A stretch of DNA of 64,000 bases, from assembly GCA_964534125.1 (NCBI GenBank), contig CAZHOJ010000005.1:62001-126000 (forward strand), given 5' to 3'. Position 1 is the stretch's first letter; each line of letters opens with the position of its first letter. Shown one piece after another: positions 32,586-40,918 of the stretch. The position numbers and the translations under genes were made by a program. A model generated the notes under the pieces. That model saw only the letters and a list, made by a program, of their open reading frames with translations, made no database searches and had not been told where the DNA came from. This stretch comes from 2-02-FULL-55-14 sp964534125. GTDB taxonomy: Bacteria > Bacteroidota > Ignavibacteria > UBA10030.

Positions 32586-33113
32586 TCAGATCCTCTCGTG
32601 TACCGGAGCAGATCCGAACACACCGTGGACGCGCCTGGCATATTCAAAGATGCCAAAGAGCACACCTGCGAAGAAAACGTCGCCGAGCAACGCGTTGCGG
32701 AAGAACGGAATGGCCATCGTATAGCACTCAAGCAATCCATCGATGGTCATCGGATAGATGATACCCGATCCCCCGATCCAGACGCCGAAATTCGTGACGA
32801 CGAAGAACACAATGGAACCGGTAAGGGTGGCCGAGACCATTCGTTGCACAGACTTTGTCTTCCCCACCCATACACCGAGGAGACCGACAAGCAGGAAGGA
32901 TCCGTACACGTACGCCATCAGGTCATGGAAGCCGAGGAAGAGATCGCTCACGAACAACGCGACCAGCGGCAGAGCGAAACCATACCGCCTGTCGAGATAC
33001 GATCCGCCGACGAGCGCGAGCGCAGCGATAGGTGTGAAATTGGGGGGATGTGGCAGGAATCGCGCGAGCGCCCCGAGTGCGATGACGATGATTGCGAATC
33101 CGATGTGCTTCAT
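32586..33113 (-). CDS. DUF6580-like membrane protein, candidate cobamide-related transporter component
   Basis: A 175-residue membrane protein with five to six hydrophobic helices. The N-terminal ALARFLPHPPNFTPIAALALVGGSYLDRR and the following acidic FVSDLFLGFHD resemble DUF6580 putative transport proteins. The fold pattern is reminiscent of ECF-transporter substrate-binding (S) components. It is the third gene after a cobalamin riboswitch, behind a BtuB-like receptor and a BtuG-like lipoprotein, with the operon terminator directly after it. A role in moving corrinoid or a cobamide precursor across the inner membrane is therefore an inference from context. No ECF ATPase or T component is in the window. 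ATG 33113 is set by AAGGAG seven bases upstream. Confidence 0.72.
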   Translation of the reverse strand: MKHIGFAIIVIALGALARFLPHPPNFTPIAALALVGGSYLDRRYGFALPLVALFVSDLFLGFHDLMAYVYGSFLLVGLLGVWVGKTKSVQRMVSATLTGSIVFFVVTNFGVWIGGSGIIYPMTIDGLLECYTMAIPFFRNALLGDVFFAGVLFGIFEYARRVHGVFGSAPVHERI

Positions 33114-33167
33114 AGACTGTCTCCTTCGAAGGTCAAACATAAGGATTTTTCTGATGCAACGCTATGT

Positions 33168-34229
33168 TCACTGTCCTGTGATGAGGAACGATGCCGGAGC
33201 AATGCCGATGCCGGACGTCAGTGTGCGGCGGAGGGTCCCACTGTCATCATAGATGAGCACCCGGCCATTCGTCACGAACGAGCCTGCGTCCGCGAGCATG
33301 ATCTCCTGCCTCTCCTCATGGATCCCGATACCGTAGAAGGACCCGTCGATGAACGACTGAGAGATGACTCTGAGAGATGGGGATGTCTCCAGCTTCCATA
33401 CGGGCGTCGCCGGGAACTGGCCGGGGCCCAGAAGGAACACTGTGCCCGACGCATCGACGGCAAGCTTGCCGGGATGTCCTTCGATGGTCAGGGAGTCGAT
33501 GATCGCAAGCGCGGCAGCGTCAATCAAAAGGACCGCGCCGTGAGTGTCGTTCGTCGGGTCGCTCCAATCGGAGAACCCCGTGCAAACGACGAGAAACCGG
33601 CCGTCGCCCGCCATCGCCGCATGGGTCGGCCCCATCGGCGTTCCGATAGTGGCTATGATACTGTCGGACGCTTCATCCATGACGGTGATCGATGAACCCG
33701 ACCCAAATCCGCTGTTCAGCACAAAAATCCGACCCCCGGCACGGATGATCCCGTCAGGGATCGGACCGGTCGTGATCGAACGGACGTAAGAGAATGTCCC
33801 GGGATCGATGATGGCGACGGTCGAGTCCTGCATCGTCACATAGGCCTTCCGCTCATTGGCGACGACGATCTGCCTCGGCAGACCGGGCAGAGCGATACGA
33901 CCATACGACTGATGCGATGTCGCGTCGATCACATCGATGCGAAGGCTGTTGTTCACTGCGATGAACAGTCGCCCCTCGAACATGGCCATCGCATTGGCGA
34001 CGTCACCGAGCGTTTGACCATTGTTGGCCGACGCATACAGATTTCCCGTGACAGTCCCGGTCTCATCGTCGAGGAAGGACAGCTCTGCATTGCCCGCCCT
34101 GAACGCACCCTCATTAAGGATGAAAACACCATTCGGTCCCGTCAGCACCGGTTCCGGGTCCGTCGCATTGTCGCATCCCAACAGGACACTGAACCACAAC
34201 GCAGCAGCGGCACACACGTTACGTTTCAT
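33168..34229 (-). CDS. BtuG-like beta-propeller surface lipoprotein (cobalamin capture)
   Basis: A 353-residue protein. The leader ends in VLLGC (Cys19), a good lipobox. The rest is a YncE/DUF5074-like propeller, opening with GVFILNEGAFRAGNAELSFLD and repeating motifs such as FIAVNNSLRIDVIDA, KAYVTMQDSTVAIIDP and RIFVLNSGFGSGSSITVMDE. In Bacteroides, BtuG is such a propeller lipoprotein; it sits on the BtuB receptor and binds B12 extremely tightly. Here the gene overlaps the TonB receptor stop by four bases and is under the same cobalamin riboswitch, which supports the same role. Binding itself is inferred. Confidence 0.82.
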   Translation of the reverse strand: MKRNVCAAAALWFSVLLGCDNATDPEPVLTGPNGVFILNEGAFRAGNAELSFLDDETGTVTGNLYASANNGQTLGDVANAMAMFEGRLFIAVNNSLRIDVIDATSHQSYGRIALPGLPRQIVVANERKAYVTMQDSTVAIIDPGTFSYVRSITTGPIPDGIIRAGGRIFVLNSGFGSGSSITVMDEASDSIIATIGTPMGPTHAAMAGDGRFLVVCTGFSDWSDPTNDTHGAVLLIDAAALAIIDSLTIEGHPGKLAVDASGTVFLLGPGQFPATPVWKLETSPSLRVISQSFIDGSFYGIGIHEERQEIMLADAGSFVTNGRVLIYDDSGTLRRTLTSGIGIAPASFLITGQ

Positions 34230-36112
34230 TCGCCGATCTCCAGGGCAAGCGATACTGTGAAGGAGCGTCCGGGCATCGGATAGTCCTTGACGATCTCATA
34301 CGTGGCATCGAGCATATTATCGATGAAGCATGCCCCTCTGACCCGATGCCCGGCCAGAGGGAACGAACGCGCGATGGAGACCGACAGCACAGTGTACGGA
34401 TCGCTGCTCAGTGCACGGATGTTCTCAATCGTTGAATACCGCCGCGACACGTACTCGACCACGCCGCTCACATCGAAGCCGACAGACGACATGATGACCT
34501 CAGCAGACCCTGTGAGCCGGGGGATGTACGGGAACTGGCTTCCCGGGTGGTACGGCCGTATGCTCCGCACCTCTGCGAATGCGACGCTTGTCCGCGTCAT
34601 GAAAGCGCCGGGAAGGTCCCATGTCCACGTGCATTCTGCTCCCAGCATCCCTGCCCGTTCGGCATTCCCGGGCGGCCACCCCACGATCTTGTCGGAAACC
34701 TCCGACCAATGTCCGAGCATCTGCACCTCGTGACTCCCCCATACGACGAAACGCGAAAGTACTCCTCCCTCGACCATGAGTGCCCGTTCGTGCCTGAGGG
34801 ATGGATTTCCTCCGACGATCCAGTACCGCTCATTGAAGGAGGGCCTCCTGAAGCCGCTCCCTGCGCCGATCCGAATGGTCAACCCGTCGTCCGCTACAAC
34901 CGGTTGATGTACCGCGATCCTCCAGCTGAGGATCGGTCCCAGGTCTGAGAAGGTATCCCATCTCACCGATGGATAGAGCGTCGGTCCTCCCCTGAAGGTC
35001 AGATATCGAAGAGCAAGCGTCGCTGCTCCGCGGTCGCTTCCCTCCGGGAATGAGACCATGGAAGCATCGATCTCGTGGCGGGCCGCCTCGACGCCCGCCA
35101 TCAGTGCGGCTCCATCGGATATCGGGAGCTGCGCCCGAACAGCGGCCTCGCCACCGCGGTTGCGGTACGAATCGTCGACGGGAAACAGCAACGATCGTTC
35201 GATATACCGCTGAGCGTGATAGTGTCCGGACACCTGCGCTTCCCAGACCGTCTGTCCGGTACGGCCGAGATAGCGCGCTGCGATACGGACCATATCGTCC
35301 GAAAGCGTTGCATTCGCTGGGGCTGGCAGAGTTGCTGGACCCGGAGAATCACGGTCCGAACTGACGAGATACACCATGGAGCTCAGGATCCCCTCCGTTC
35401 CACATGCGACGCGGGTGTCGAGAAGCCCGTAGGCGATCCTGCTCCCATTCCTGCTCCTCGTGACGGTACCAGTTCCGCCGTAGCGTCCCGCGTCGTACGG
35501 GAACGCACCGCGATCAGAAATCCACCCGACCCGTACGGACGCAGGGATGCCGATCGGTTCCAGCGGAACTCTCAGTGCAGCAGACCACGCATCGAAAGAG
35601 CCACCCCTCAGGCGAACCTCCATAGAACGCCGACGAGGATCCTGGGTCTGGAGAAGGACCGCACCACCGATCCCTCCAGATCCTGTGAATGCCGATTGTG
35701 CACCACGCTGGATCTCGATAGCCCCGAGAATATCGAGGGGATACAATCCCATATCGACGATACCGTTCTGTTCGTTCGTGAGGGGGAATCCGTTCAGGGT
35801 CACGGCTGTCTGGGTAGCCGTATTACCCCGGAGGCCAATGGTCGTCACCGACGACCGGCCTCCTCTGTCCCTGACGTACACCAGACCGGATCGGCGAAGA
35901 ACCCGGTCGATCGGCGAACCTTCCAGGCGCTGAAGTTCCTGCTCCCGGATCGTCTGGGAGAATGTCGCGGATCGGGAAGCCGCCTCCGACGAGACAGATC
36001 CCCTGACAATGACCTCTTGCTGGCTGAAGACAAGGGTATCCCTGTCGTTCTGTCCGTGGGTCGGAAGCACGAGAAAGGCGGACACAAGGGCCGCATGGAA
36101 AGGTCTGTACAT
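34226..36112 (-). CDS. btuB: TonB-dependent outer-membrane receptor, BtuB-like (corrinoid uptake)
   Basis: A 628-residue protein: signal peptide (MYRPFHAALVSAFLVLPTHGQ), plug domain (residues about 35-150, with TIREQELQRLEG, GLRGNTATQTAVTLNG and IEIQRGAQSAFTGSGGIGG), then a 22-strand-type barrel. ATG 36112 is chosen over the in-frame start at 36205. It begins the signal peptide and lies just after the riboswitch expression platform; the upstream residues would be encoded by the regulatory RNA itself. The cobalamin riboswitch ahead and the BtuG-like gene behind identify the likely substrate as cobalamin or another corrinoid. TonB/ExbBD are not in the window. Confidence 0.88.
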   Translation of the reverse strand: MYRPFHAALVSAFLVLPTHGQNDRDTLVFSQQEVIVRGSVSSEAASRSATFSQTIREQELQRLEGSPIDRVLRRSGLVYVRDRGGRSSVTTIGLRGNTATQTAVTLNGFPLTNEQNGIVDMGLYPLDILGAIEIQRGAQSAFTGSGGIGGAVLLQTQDPRRRSMEVRLRGGSFDAWSAALRVPLEPIGIPASVRVGWISDRGAFPYDAGRYGGTGTVTRSRNGSRIAYGLLDTRVACGTEGILSSMVYLVSSDRDSPGPATLPAPANATLSDDMVRIAARYLGRTGQTVWEAQVSGHYHAQRYIERSLLFPVDDSYRNRGGEAAVRAQLPISDGAALMAGVEAARHEIDASMVSFPEGSDRGAATLALRYLTFRGGPTLYPSVRWDTFSDLGPILSWRIAVHQPVVADDGLTIRIGAGSGFRRPSFNERYWIVGGNPSLRHERALMVEGGVLSRFVVWGSHEVQMLGHWSEVSDKIVGWPPGNAERAGMLGAECTWTWDLPGAFMTRTSVAFAEVRSIRPYHPGSQFPYIPRLTGSAEVIMSSVGFDVSGVVEYVSRRYSTIENIRALSSDPYTVLSVSIARSFPLAGHRVRGACFIDNMLDATYEIVKDYPMPGRSFTVSLALEIGE

Positions 36113-36113
36113 G

Positions 36114-36137
36114 AAAAATCCCGTCCTCAGGGACGGG
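36114..36137 (-). promoter_or_regulatory. Riboswitch expression platform: terminator hairpin that also buries the btuB ribosome site
   Basis: A perfect 7-bp GC-rich stem (36120-36126 with 36131-36137) with a 4-base loop, followed on the minus strand by ATTTTTC and then directly the btuB ATG at 36112. The only Shine-Dalgarno candidate, AGGA at 36124-36127, falls in the downstream arm of the stem, 11 bases from the ATG. The structure could therefore end transcription, block translation, or both, when cobalamin is bound. Confidence 0.7.
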
Positions 36138-36205
36138 GGGAGATGGCGGAACGCGCCGGGGAGAGCACATTCCCTCACACCCCTCCCTCGAGGGATCGTG
36201 AACAA

Positions 36206-36410
36206 CTCGTGGCCTGGCAGGTCTCCTGGCTCTCCCGTGTGCGATGCCTTCCCATCATCCGAAGATGACAGTGGCAGGAGGTTCGCTTCCCCATGGAGGG
36301 GCGGGACTACAGTTGCGGGGCAGCTTCCGATTCCCCCGGTGGAACGGGGTAACGGAATTCCCTTTTCATCCTGATCGCGTGAGGTGTGGTTCTGCGGTCA
36401 GGACACCGAG
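36206..36410 (-). promoter_or_regulatory. Cobalamin riboswitch
   Basis: The minus strand carries the B12 box GCCAGGAGACCTGCC (36216-36230) and the conserved core CTGCCCCGCAACTGTA (36309-36324). GATGAAAAGGGAA comes before the core. A 6-bp P2 stem, TCCTGA/TCAGGA, is formed by 36398-36403 and 36369-36374. A possible P1 pairs 36404-36410 with 36206-36211. The element is about 205 bases and lies between the ggt stop and btuB, with its own promoter. Adenosylcobalamin-type aptamers of this class switch off downstream genes when cobalamin is plentiful. Confidence 0.93.
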
Positions 36411-36437
36411 GCCGCGATGTGAAAGAACAACGGAGGT

Positions 36438-36466
36438 ACAGTACCGAGAAACTCTGTCAGATGCAA
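36438..36466 (-). promoter_or_regulatory. Predicted promoter of the cobalamin operon
   Basis: Minus strand TTGCAT (36461-36466), 17-base spacer, TACTGT (36438-36443). Transcription would start near 36431, some 20 bases before the first pairing element of the riboswitch. Confidence 0.55.
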
Positions 36467-36475
36467 TCAGGCCGA

Positions 36476-38203
36476 TCAGTACCCGACCGCCGCCGCATCG
36501 GACTGACGCGGATCACACGCACCCCACAGGATGCCTTCCCTGCGGTCGATCATGATCGCCATGACGCTACCCTGATAGCCACGCTCATCCAGCGAATGTC
36601 CCATGGACCTGAGTATCGCCTTGCTTTCCTCGGACGTGGTCCACCGTTCCATGCGAAGCACGTCGGGAAGCCATTGGTGGTGGATCCTCTTTGCGGTCAC
36701 AGCTTCTGCGATATTCATGTCAAAGTCGATGATGTTCAGGGTCACCTGCAGGACCGTGTTGATGATCGTCCTGCCCCCCGGGGATCCGATGAGCGCGAGC
36801 GGTTTGCCCTCCCTCGCAATGATAGTGGGTGTCATGCTGGACAGCATTCGTTTCCCTGGGGCAACGAGATTCGGGGGCGTCCCGATCTTGCCGAGGGTAT
36901 CGGTGAGCGCCGGCACCGGATTGAAGTCACCCATCTCGTTGTTCAGAAGGAATCCAAGTCCATCCGCAACGATGCGGGACCCATATCCATACTCAAGCGT
37001 ATAGGTGACGACAACGACATTCCCCCACTGGTCAGCGACCGAATAATGTGTGGTGTGCTCCCCCTCCGGCGGAAGGACATCCGAGGGATCGCTCGCCCCC
37101 GCAATTGAGTCGTTGATGCCGTTCCGGCGTTGTGCGGCATACTCTTTTGAGAGCAGTGTGCCGAGGGGCAGGTCAGGGTTGAAATCAGGGTCCCCAAGAT
37201 ACTGTGCCCTGTCGGCGAAAGCGATGCGCATGGATTCCGTGAGAAGATGGAGATATCGGGCTGAGTTGTGCCCGGCTCCCGCGAGGTCGTACCCCTCAAG
37301 AATGTTGAGCATCTCTATGAGGGCTGTTCCGCCGGAACTGGGCGGACACATGGAGATGATCTCATGACCGCGGTAGGTCCCCCGCACGGGCTCCCTTTCC
37401 ACGGCGTCGTACGCAGCAAGGTCCGCCTCAGTTATGAGGCCGCCATTCCGTGCCATATCTTCTGCGAGGAGGCGTGCAGTTTCGCCGGCATAGAATCCTT
37501 CCTTCCCGTTGTCGCGGATCCGTGCGAGGGAACGGGCAAGGTCGGGCTGCTTCCAGATGTCGCCTGGTTCATAGAACGAGCCATCATGTCTGAAGAATGA
37601 GCGTGCAGAGGCAGGGTACCTGGTAAAGTCCTTGTGGAGGGACCGGAATGACCGTGCCATTGTCCAGGAAAGCGCGAAACCCTCCTCCGCCAGGGTGACC
37701 GCCGGCTGTGCGAGGTCCTTCCAGCTTCGGGTCCCAAGACGACGAAGGGCGAGGTCGAAGCCAGCCACGGTGCCGGGAACGCCGACAGCAAGGTATCCCT
37801 CGTGGTTGATCTCTTTGATGTACTCGCCGTTCGCATCGACGTACATCCTCTCGTGGGCAGTGATGGGGGCCTTTTCCCGGAAGTCGAACGCTGTGATCGT
37901 TCCGTCGTTCATGAAAGCTATCATGAAGCCACCGCCCCCGATATTTCCTGCGACAGGATGCACCACCGCAAGCGCCAATCCGGTTGCGATAGCGGCATCA
38001 ACGGCATTGCCGCCGTCTTTCAGCACCTGAACACCGGCATCAGAAGCAAGGTAGTGAGCGGACACGACCATTCCTGACCGGGCCGGGAGCGGATTGTAGG
38101 CGGTGGAGGTCGGAGGAACCCGCTCGGCGACAGGAACGCACGAGGAAAGCAGCAGGACCAGCGCGAAGGAAAATGCGCAGGCGTATCTCATCCGGGACCG
38201 CAT
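36476..38203 (-). CDS. ggt: Gamma-glutamyltransferase, lipoprotein-type leader
   Basis: A 575-residue N-terminal-nucleophile enzyme that cleaves gamma-glutamyl compounds such as glutathione in the periplasm. A hydrophobic leader ends in LLLSSC (Cys22), a plausible lipobox. The large subunit has GGNAVDAAIATGLALAVVHP and NIGGGGFM. Autocleavage should occur before the first Thr of HTTHYSVAD, and the small subunit carries PSSGG upstream and GSPGGRTIINTV downstream. The gene follows ssb by three bases. It ends 66 bases before the cobalamin riboswitch on the same strand, but is a separate unit. Confidence 0.95.
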   Translation of the reverse strand: MRSRMRYACAFSFALVLLLSSCVPVAERVPPTSTAYNPLPARSGMVVSAHYLASDAGVQVLKDGGNAVDAAIATGLALAVVHPVAGNIGGGGFMIAFMNDGTITAFDFREKAPITAHERMYVDANGEYIKEINHEGYLAVGVPGTVAGFDLALRRLGTRSWKDLAQPAVTLAEEGFALSWTMARSFRSLHKDFTRYPASARSFFRHDGSFYEPGDIWKQPDLARSLARIRDNGKEGFYAGETARLLAEDMARNGGLITEADLAAYDAVEREPVRGTYRGHEIISMCPPSSGGTALIEMLNILEGYDLAGAGHNSARYLHLLTESMRIAFADRAQYLGDPDFNPDLPLGTLLSKEYAAQRRNGINDSIAGASDPSDVLPPEGEHTTHYSVADQWGNVVVVTYTLEYGYGSRIVADGLGFLLNNEMGDFNPVPALTDTLGKIGTPPNLVAPGKRMLSSMTPTIIAREGKPLALIGSPGGRTIINTVLQVTLNIIDFDMNIAEAVTAKRIHHQWLPDVLRMERWTTSEESKAILRSMGHSLDERGYQGSVMAIMIDRREGILWGACDPRQSDAAAVGY

Positions 38204-38206
38204 GCC

Positions 38207-38632
38207 TCAGAACGGAAGGTCGTCGGCGGGATCCGACATCGGAGGCTGCTCGGGTGAAGACGGACCCGGATCACCTGACCCGGACTGACCGCCCCCCCGG
38301 GAATCGAGCATGACCATTTCGTTCATGACGATCTCCGTCACATAACGCTTGACGCCATTCTTGTCGTCATACGTCCGGTACTGGAGCCGCCCTTCCAGCC
38401 ATATCTTCGAACCCTTCTTCAGATACTGGCCACAGATCTCAGCCAGCTTCCGCCAGGCGACAATATTATGCCACTCGGTCCGCTCCTGCGCATTTCCGTC
38501 CGCGTCTTTCCATGACTCGTTCGTCGCGACGCTGAATGTGGCGACCGCCACTCCGCTGCCGGTGTACCGGACCTCCGGGTCTTTCCCGAGGTTGCCCACC
38601 AACATGACCTTGTTCACACTGCGTGATGCCAT
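38207..38632 (-). CDS. ssb: Single-stranded DNA-binding protein
   Basis: A 141-residue OB-fold protein: MASRSVNKVMLVGNLGKDPE at the N-terminus, WHNIVAWRKLAEICGQYLKKG and WLEGRLQYRTYDDKNG in the core. A Gly/Ser/Pro-rich tail ends in the canonical DDLPF that docks partner proteins. ATG 38632 is set by AGGAG five bases upstream; the longer frame back to 38740 is not conserved sequence. It is likely co-transcribed with ggt. Confidence 0.97.
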   Translation of the reverse strand: MASRSVNKVMLVGNLGKDPEVRYTGSGVAVATFSVATNESWKDADGNAQERTEWHNIVAWRKLAEICGQYLKKGSKIWLEGRLQYRTYDDKNGVKRYVTEIVMNEMVMLDSRGGGQSGSGDPGPSSPEQPPMSDPADDLPF

Positions 38633-38702
38633 GATACTCCTCTCACGAATAATGAACCCTTCTGAACTGCACAGTCGGCTCTCTGATACTACAGAATTTG
38701 TT

Positions 38703-39572
38703 TCACCTTTCAAACCCCTCCATGCGATACTCGATCGCACCTCCGTCTAGCACGACGGTGACCCGATCTCTCCCCAGAAGGACGTCGTCAGGACGGGCAT
38801 CCGGACTGTCAAGGGAGAAGAGACTGACCGGCACATCGTGCTGTGTCGTATCGACGCGCGACCGGAACAATAATCCCGAATCGTACGCCACAACGATCCA
38901 TCGCACATTGCCATCGACTGCCGTCGGCCTCTCAAGGCCATGTTCCTCACGAAAGACAAGTGTACCGAATGCATCCACACCGATCAGCGCTCGCTCGTCC
39001 AGTACAAGCCAGGTGGTCCCATCGGGGACACACAGATCGACCGGCCGGCTGAAGGGGGCCCCTCCGCGCGGGTCCCTCCCCGTCCGGAAAAGGAACCGAC
39101 CGGCGTGATCGAACACGATGAGTTCCTGGCTTTCGCCGTCAAGGATGCCAAGATCCCCCCGGGCATTGACTGCAACGCCGACGGGGTAGCCGAACCTCGC
39201 AGGGGCATAGGACGTGTCGATCGTGGTGAATGCTGAGATAGGCCTGAGGTCAGCATCGTACCGGACGATACGATGGTTGTTGCGATCTGCGATGTAGACA
39301 GACAGTGCTGATGCGCACACCGCGCGCGGTGCATCGAGCGCTTCACGTCCCCATCCGGATCCGCCGGTCCGATACGATCGATTGGTCGTCCGGTCGTACC
39401 ATCCCCGTTCGCCCGACTCGGTCGTGACGAAATAGATACGGCGGGTGGGATCACCGTGGATCCTGGATACTGCTCCCTGCAGCGGAAGGCGGACCGATTC
39501 GACCAGCCGTGGCTGCGCGTCAGCAGATACGAGACAAAGGGAGAGCGCTATTATTGCAGCAACCGCGACCAT
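38703..39572 (-). CDS. Secreted NHL-repeat beta-propeller protein
   Basis: A 289-residue exported protein. Residues 1-19 form a signal peptide (VAAIIALSLCLVSADAQ). The body has NHL-type propeller repeats: VYIADRNNHRIVRYDADL, GYPVGVAVNARGDLGILDG, LIVFDHAGRFLFRTG, PVDLCVPDGTTWLVLDE. It starts 22 bases inside the end of the GWxTD gene, so the two are translationally coupled. Propellers of this kind are usually binding or scaffold proteins. Function unknown; it is the third gene of an exported three-protein operon. Confidence 0.8.
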   Translation of the reverse strand: MVAVAAIIALSLCLVSADAQPRLVESVRLPLQGAVSRIHGDPTRRIYFVTTESGERGWYDRTTNRSYRTGGSGWGREALDAPRAVCASALSVYIADRNNHRIVRYDADLRPISAFTTIDTSYAPARFGYPVGVAVNARGDLGILDGESQELIVFDHAGRFLFRTGRDPRGGAPFSRPVDLCVPDGTTWLVLDERALIGVDAFGTLVFREEHGLERPTAVDGNVRWIVVAYDSGLLFRSRVDTTQHDVPVSLFSLDSPDARPDDVLLGRDRVTVVLDGGAIEYRMEGFER

Positions 39573-40918
39573 GCATCATCCTGCATCTCGCCCCGCTTTG
39601 TCGAGTGCACAAGGATGTACTCTCCGAATCCGGTCCTGTCAACGAAGATGAATTGAACACCGTTCTCGATGCGATAGTAGTACCAGATCTCGTACGGCTT
39701 TACGTCCTCAGCGCTCGGCACGCGTTCGATCTCGTCGGGTTCACCGTACAACACGAAGACCCTCCCCCGATCAGACTTCCATCCCGACCGTCCATGCGTG
39801 CGATACCGGGTGTTGGATGCCTGCACGCGCCGCATATAGTCCGTTCGGAGTATCGGTTCCCGCCCGCCTTTACCCTGCTCGACACTTGCCCAGAATTGAG
39901 CGAGCCATTCCCGACGTGCATCTGTTGTTGTCAGCTTCCCGAAGGCATCGACCTCGCTCCCATTGGCAAGGTAGGCAGCGGCGGCGAACTCTTCCCCGAG
40001 CTCGTCGTAGTCCATGCCGGCCAGCTCGCTCGCCTTGAGCGACGCACCGCTGACCGTCTCGGTCTTGATGTGGGGATTGTAGATGAAGAACATCTTCCGG
40101 GACCGTGCGATCTCCGTGACCGAATCGGCCATGACGCCCAGTTCATACATGTACCGTCCGGACGGAAGCGACGACACATTCATCGTCCCCACGTCGACCG
40201 CGTTCGTAACCGAGTACTGCCGGGTTCGCGATGTGCTCTTTACCGCCTCGCCGGAGGCGTCAAAGATGGTCGATCGGAGGACATAGGGCTGGTCGGTTGT
40301 CAGATTATAGAGCTCGGCATAATGGAACACGACGGGGTGGTTGGAGATGCCGAACATGAGCGTCGCATTCGGAACGACCTCCAGCGTGTTCTTGACAAAC
40401 GACCCGGGGCCTGCCGCCTGCTGGACGCGTGAACACAGCTCGAGGTCACTGATCATCGTCGCCCCGGCAACATCCGTCATCGGAAACGTGAACGAAAGAC
40501 TATCCGACCTGCCTGGAACGATCGAATCCGTTGCGACGACTGAGAACTCGTACGTCCCGAACGGAAGTACGTATCCGGAAAGGCTGACGACCGTGTTTGA
40601 CGAAAGGAGTTGCGACGTATCGCTCACCACGACCGGCAGCGAACGGAGCTCATTGACATATGCAGTGCCGGTCTCCTTCTGTGTGCCGCTGATACGGAGG
40701 AATATCTTCCCCCGATACCCTCCATCCCCGGTCTGCGCAACTGACACAAGACCGGGATAAAAGAGGTAATAGAGCTCCACATAGCCGGTCGTATCGTCAT
40801 TCATGAACCGGGCAAAGTCCACATTCAGGATGAACTTCGAGGCCGGGGTGATGACCTGGGCATTGCCCGGAACGAGCAGTCCGGCGAGCAGCAGGGTGGC
40901 AAACCAATGCTTCCTCAT
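39551..40918 (-). CDS. Secreted GWxTD-domain protein
   Basis: A 455-residue exported protein. Residues 1-20 form a signal peptide (ATLLLAGLLVPGNAQ). Residues about 20-290 are beta-rich modules. The C-terminal GWxTD domain holds REWLAQFWASVEQG, the signature GWKSDRGRVFVLYGEPDEIE (residues 379-398), and YEIWYYY...VQFIFVDRTGFGEY. GWxTD domains are found in Acidobacteria and the Bacteroidota/Chlorobi group, and no function is established. The start overlaps the PIG-L-like gene by four bases and the end overlaps the NHL gene by 22, which is strong evidence for joint function. Confidence 0.85.
   Translation of the reverse strand: MRKHWFATLLLAGLLVPGNAQVITPASKFILNVDFARFMNDDTTGYVELYYLFYPGLVSVAQTGDGGYRGKIFLRISGTQKETGTAYVNELRSLPVVVSDTSQLLSSNTVVSLSGYVLPFGTYEFSVVATDSIVPGRSDSLSFTFPMTDVAGATMISDLELCSRVQQAAGPGSFVKNTLEVVPNATLMFGISNHPVVFHYAELYNLTTDQPYVLRSTIFDASGEAVKSTSRTRQYSVTNAVDVGTMNVSSLPSGRYMYELGVMADSVTEIARSRKMFFIYNPHIKTETVSGASLKASELAGMDYDELGEEFAAAAYLANGSEVDAFGKLTTTDARREWLAQFWASVEQGKGGREPILRTDYMRRVQASNTRYRTHGRSGWKSDRGRVFVLYGEPDEIERVPSAEDVKPYEIWYYYRIENGVQFIFVDRTGFGEYILVHSTKRGEMQDDAWSRLLQ

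Noticed and set aside
35075..36268. A 397-codon + strand ORF opposite the BtuB-like gene and riboswitch
   Set aside because: Shadow frame; it would have to run through the cobalamin riboswitch, whose structure explains that sequence.
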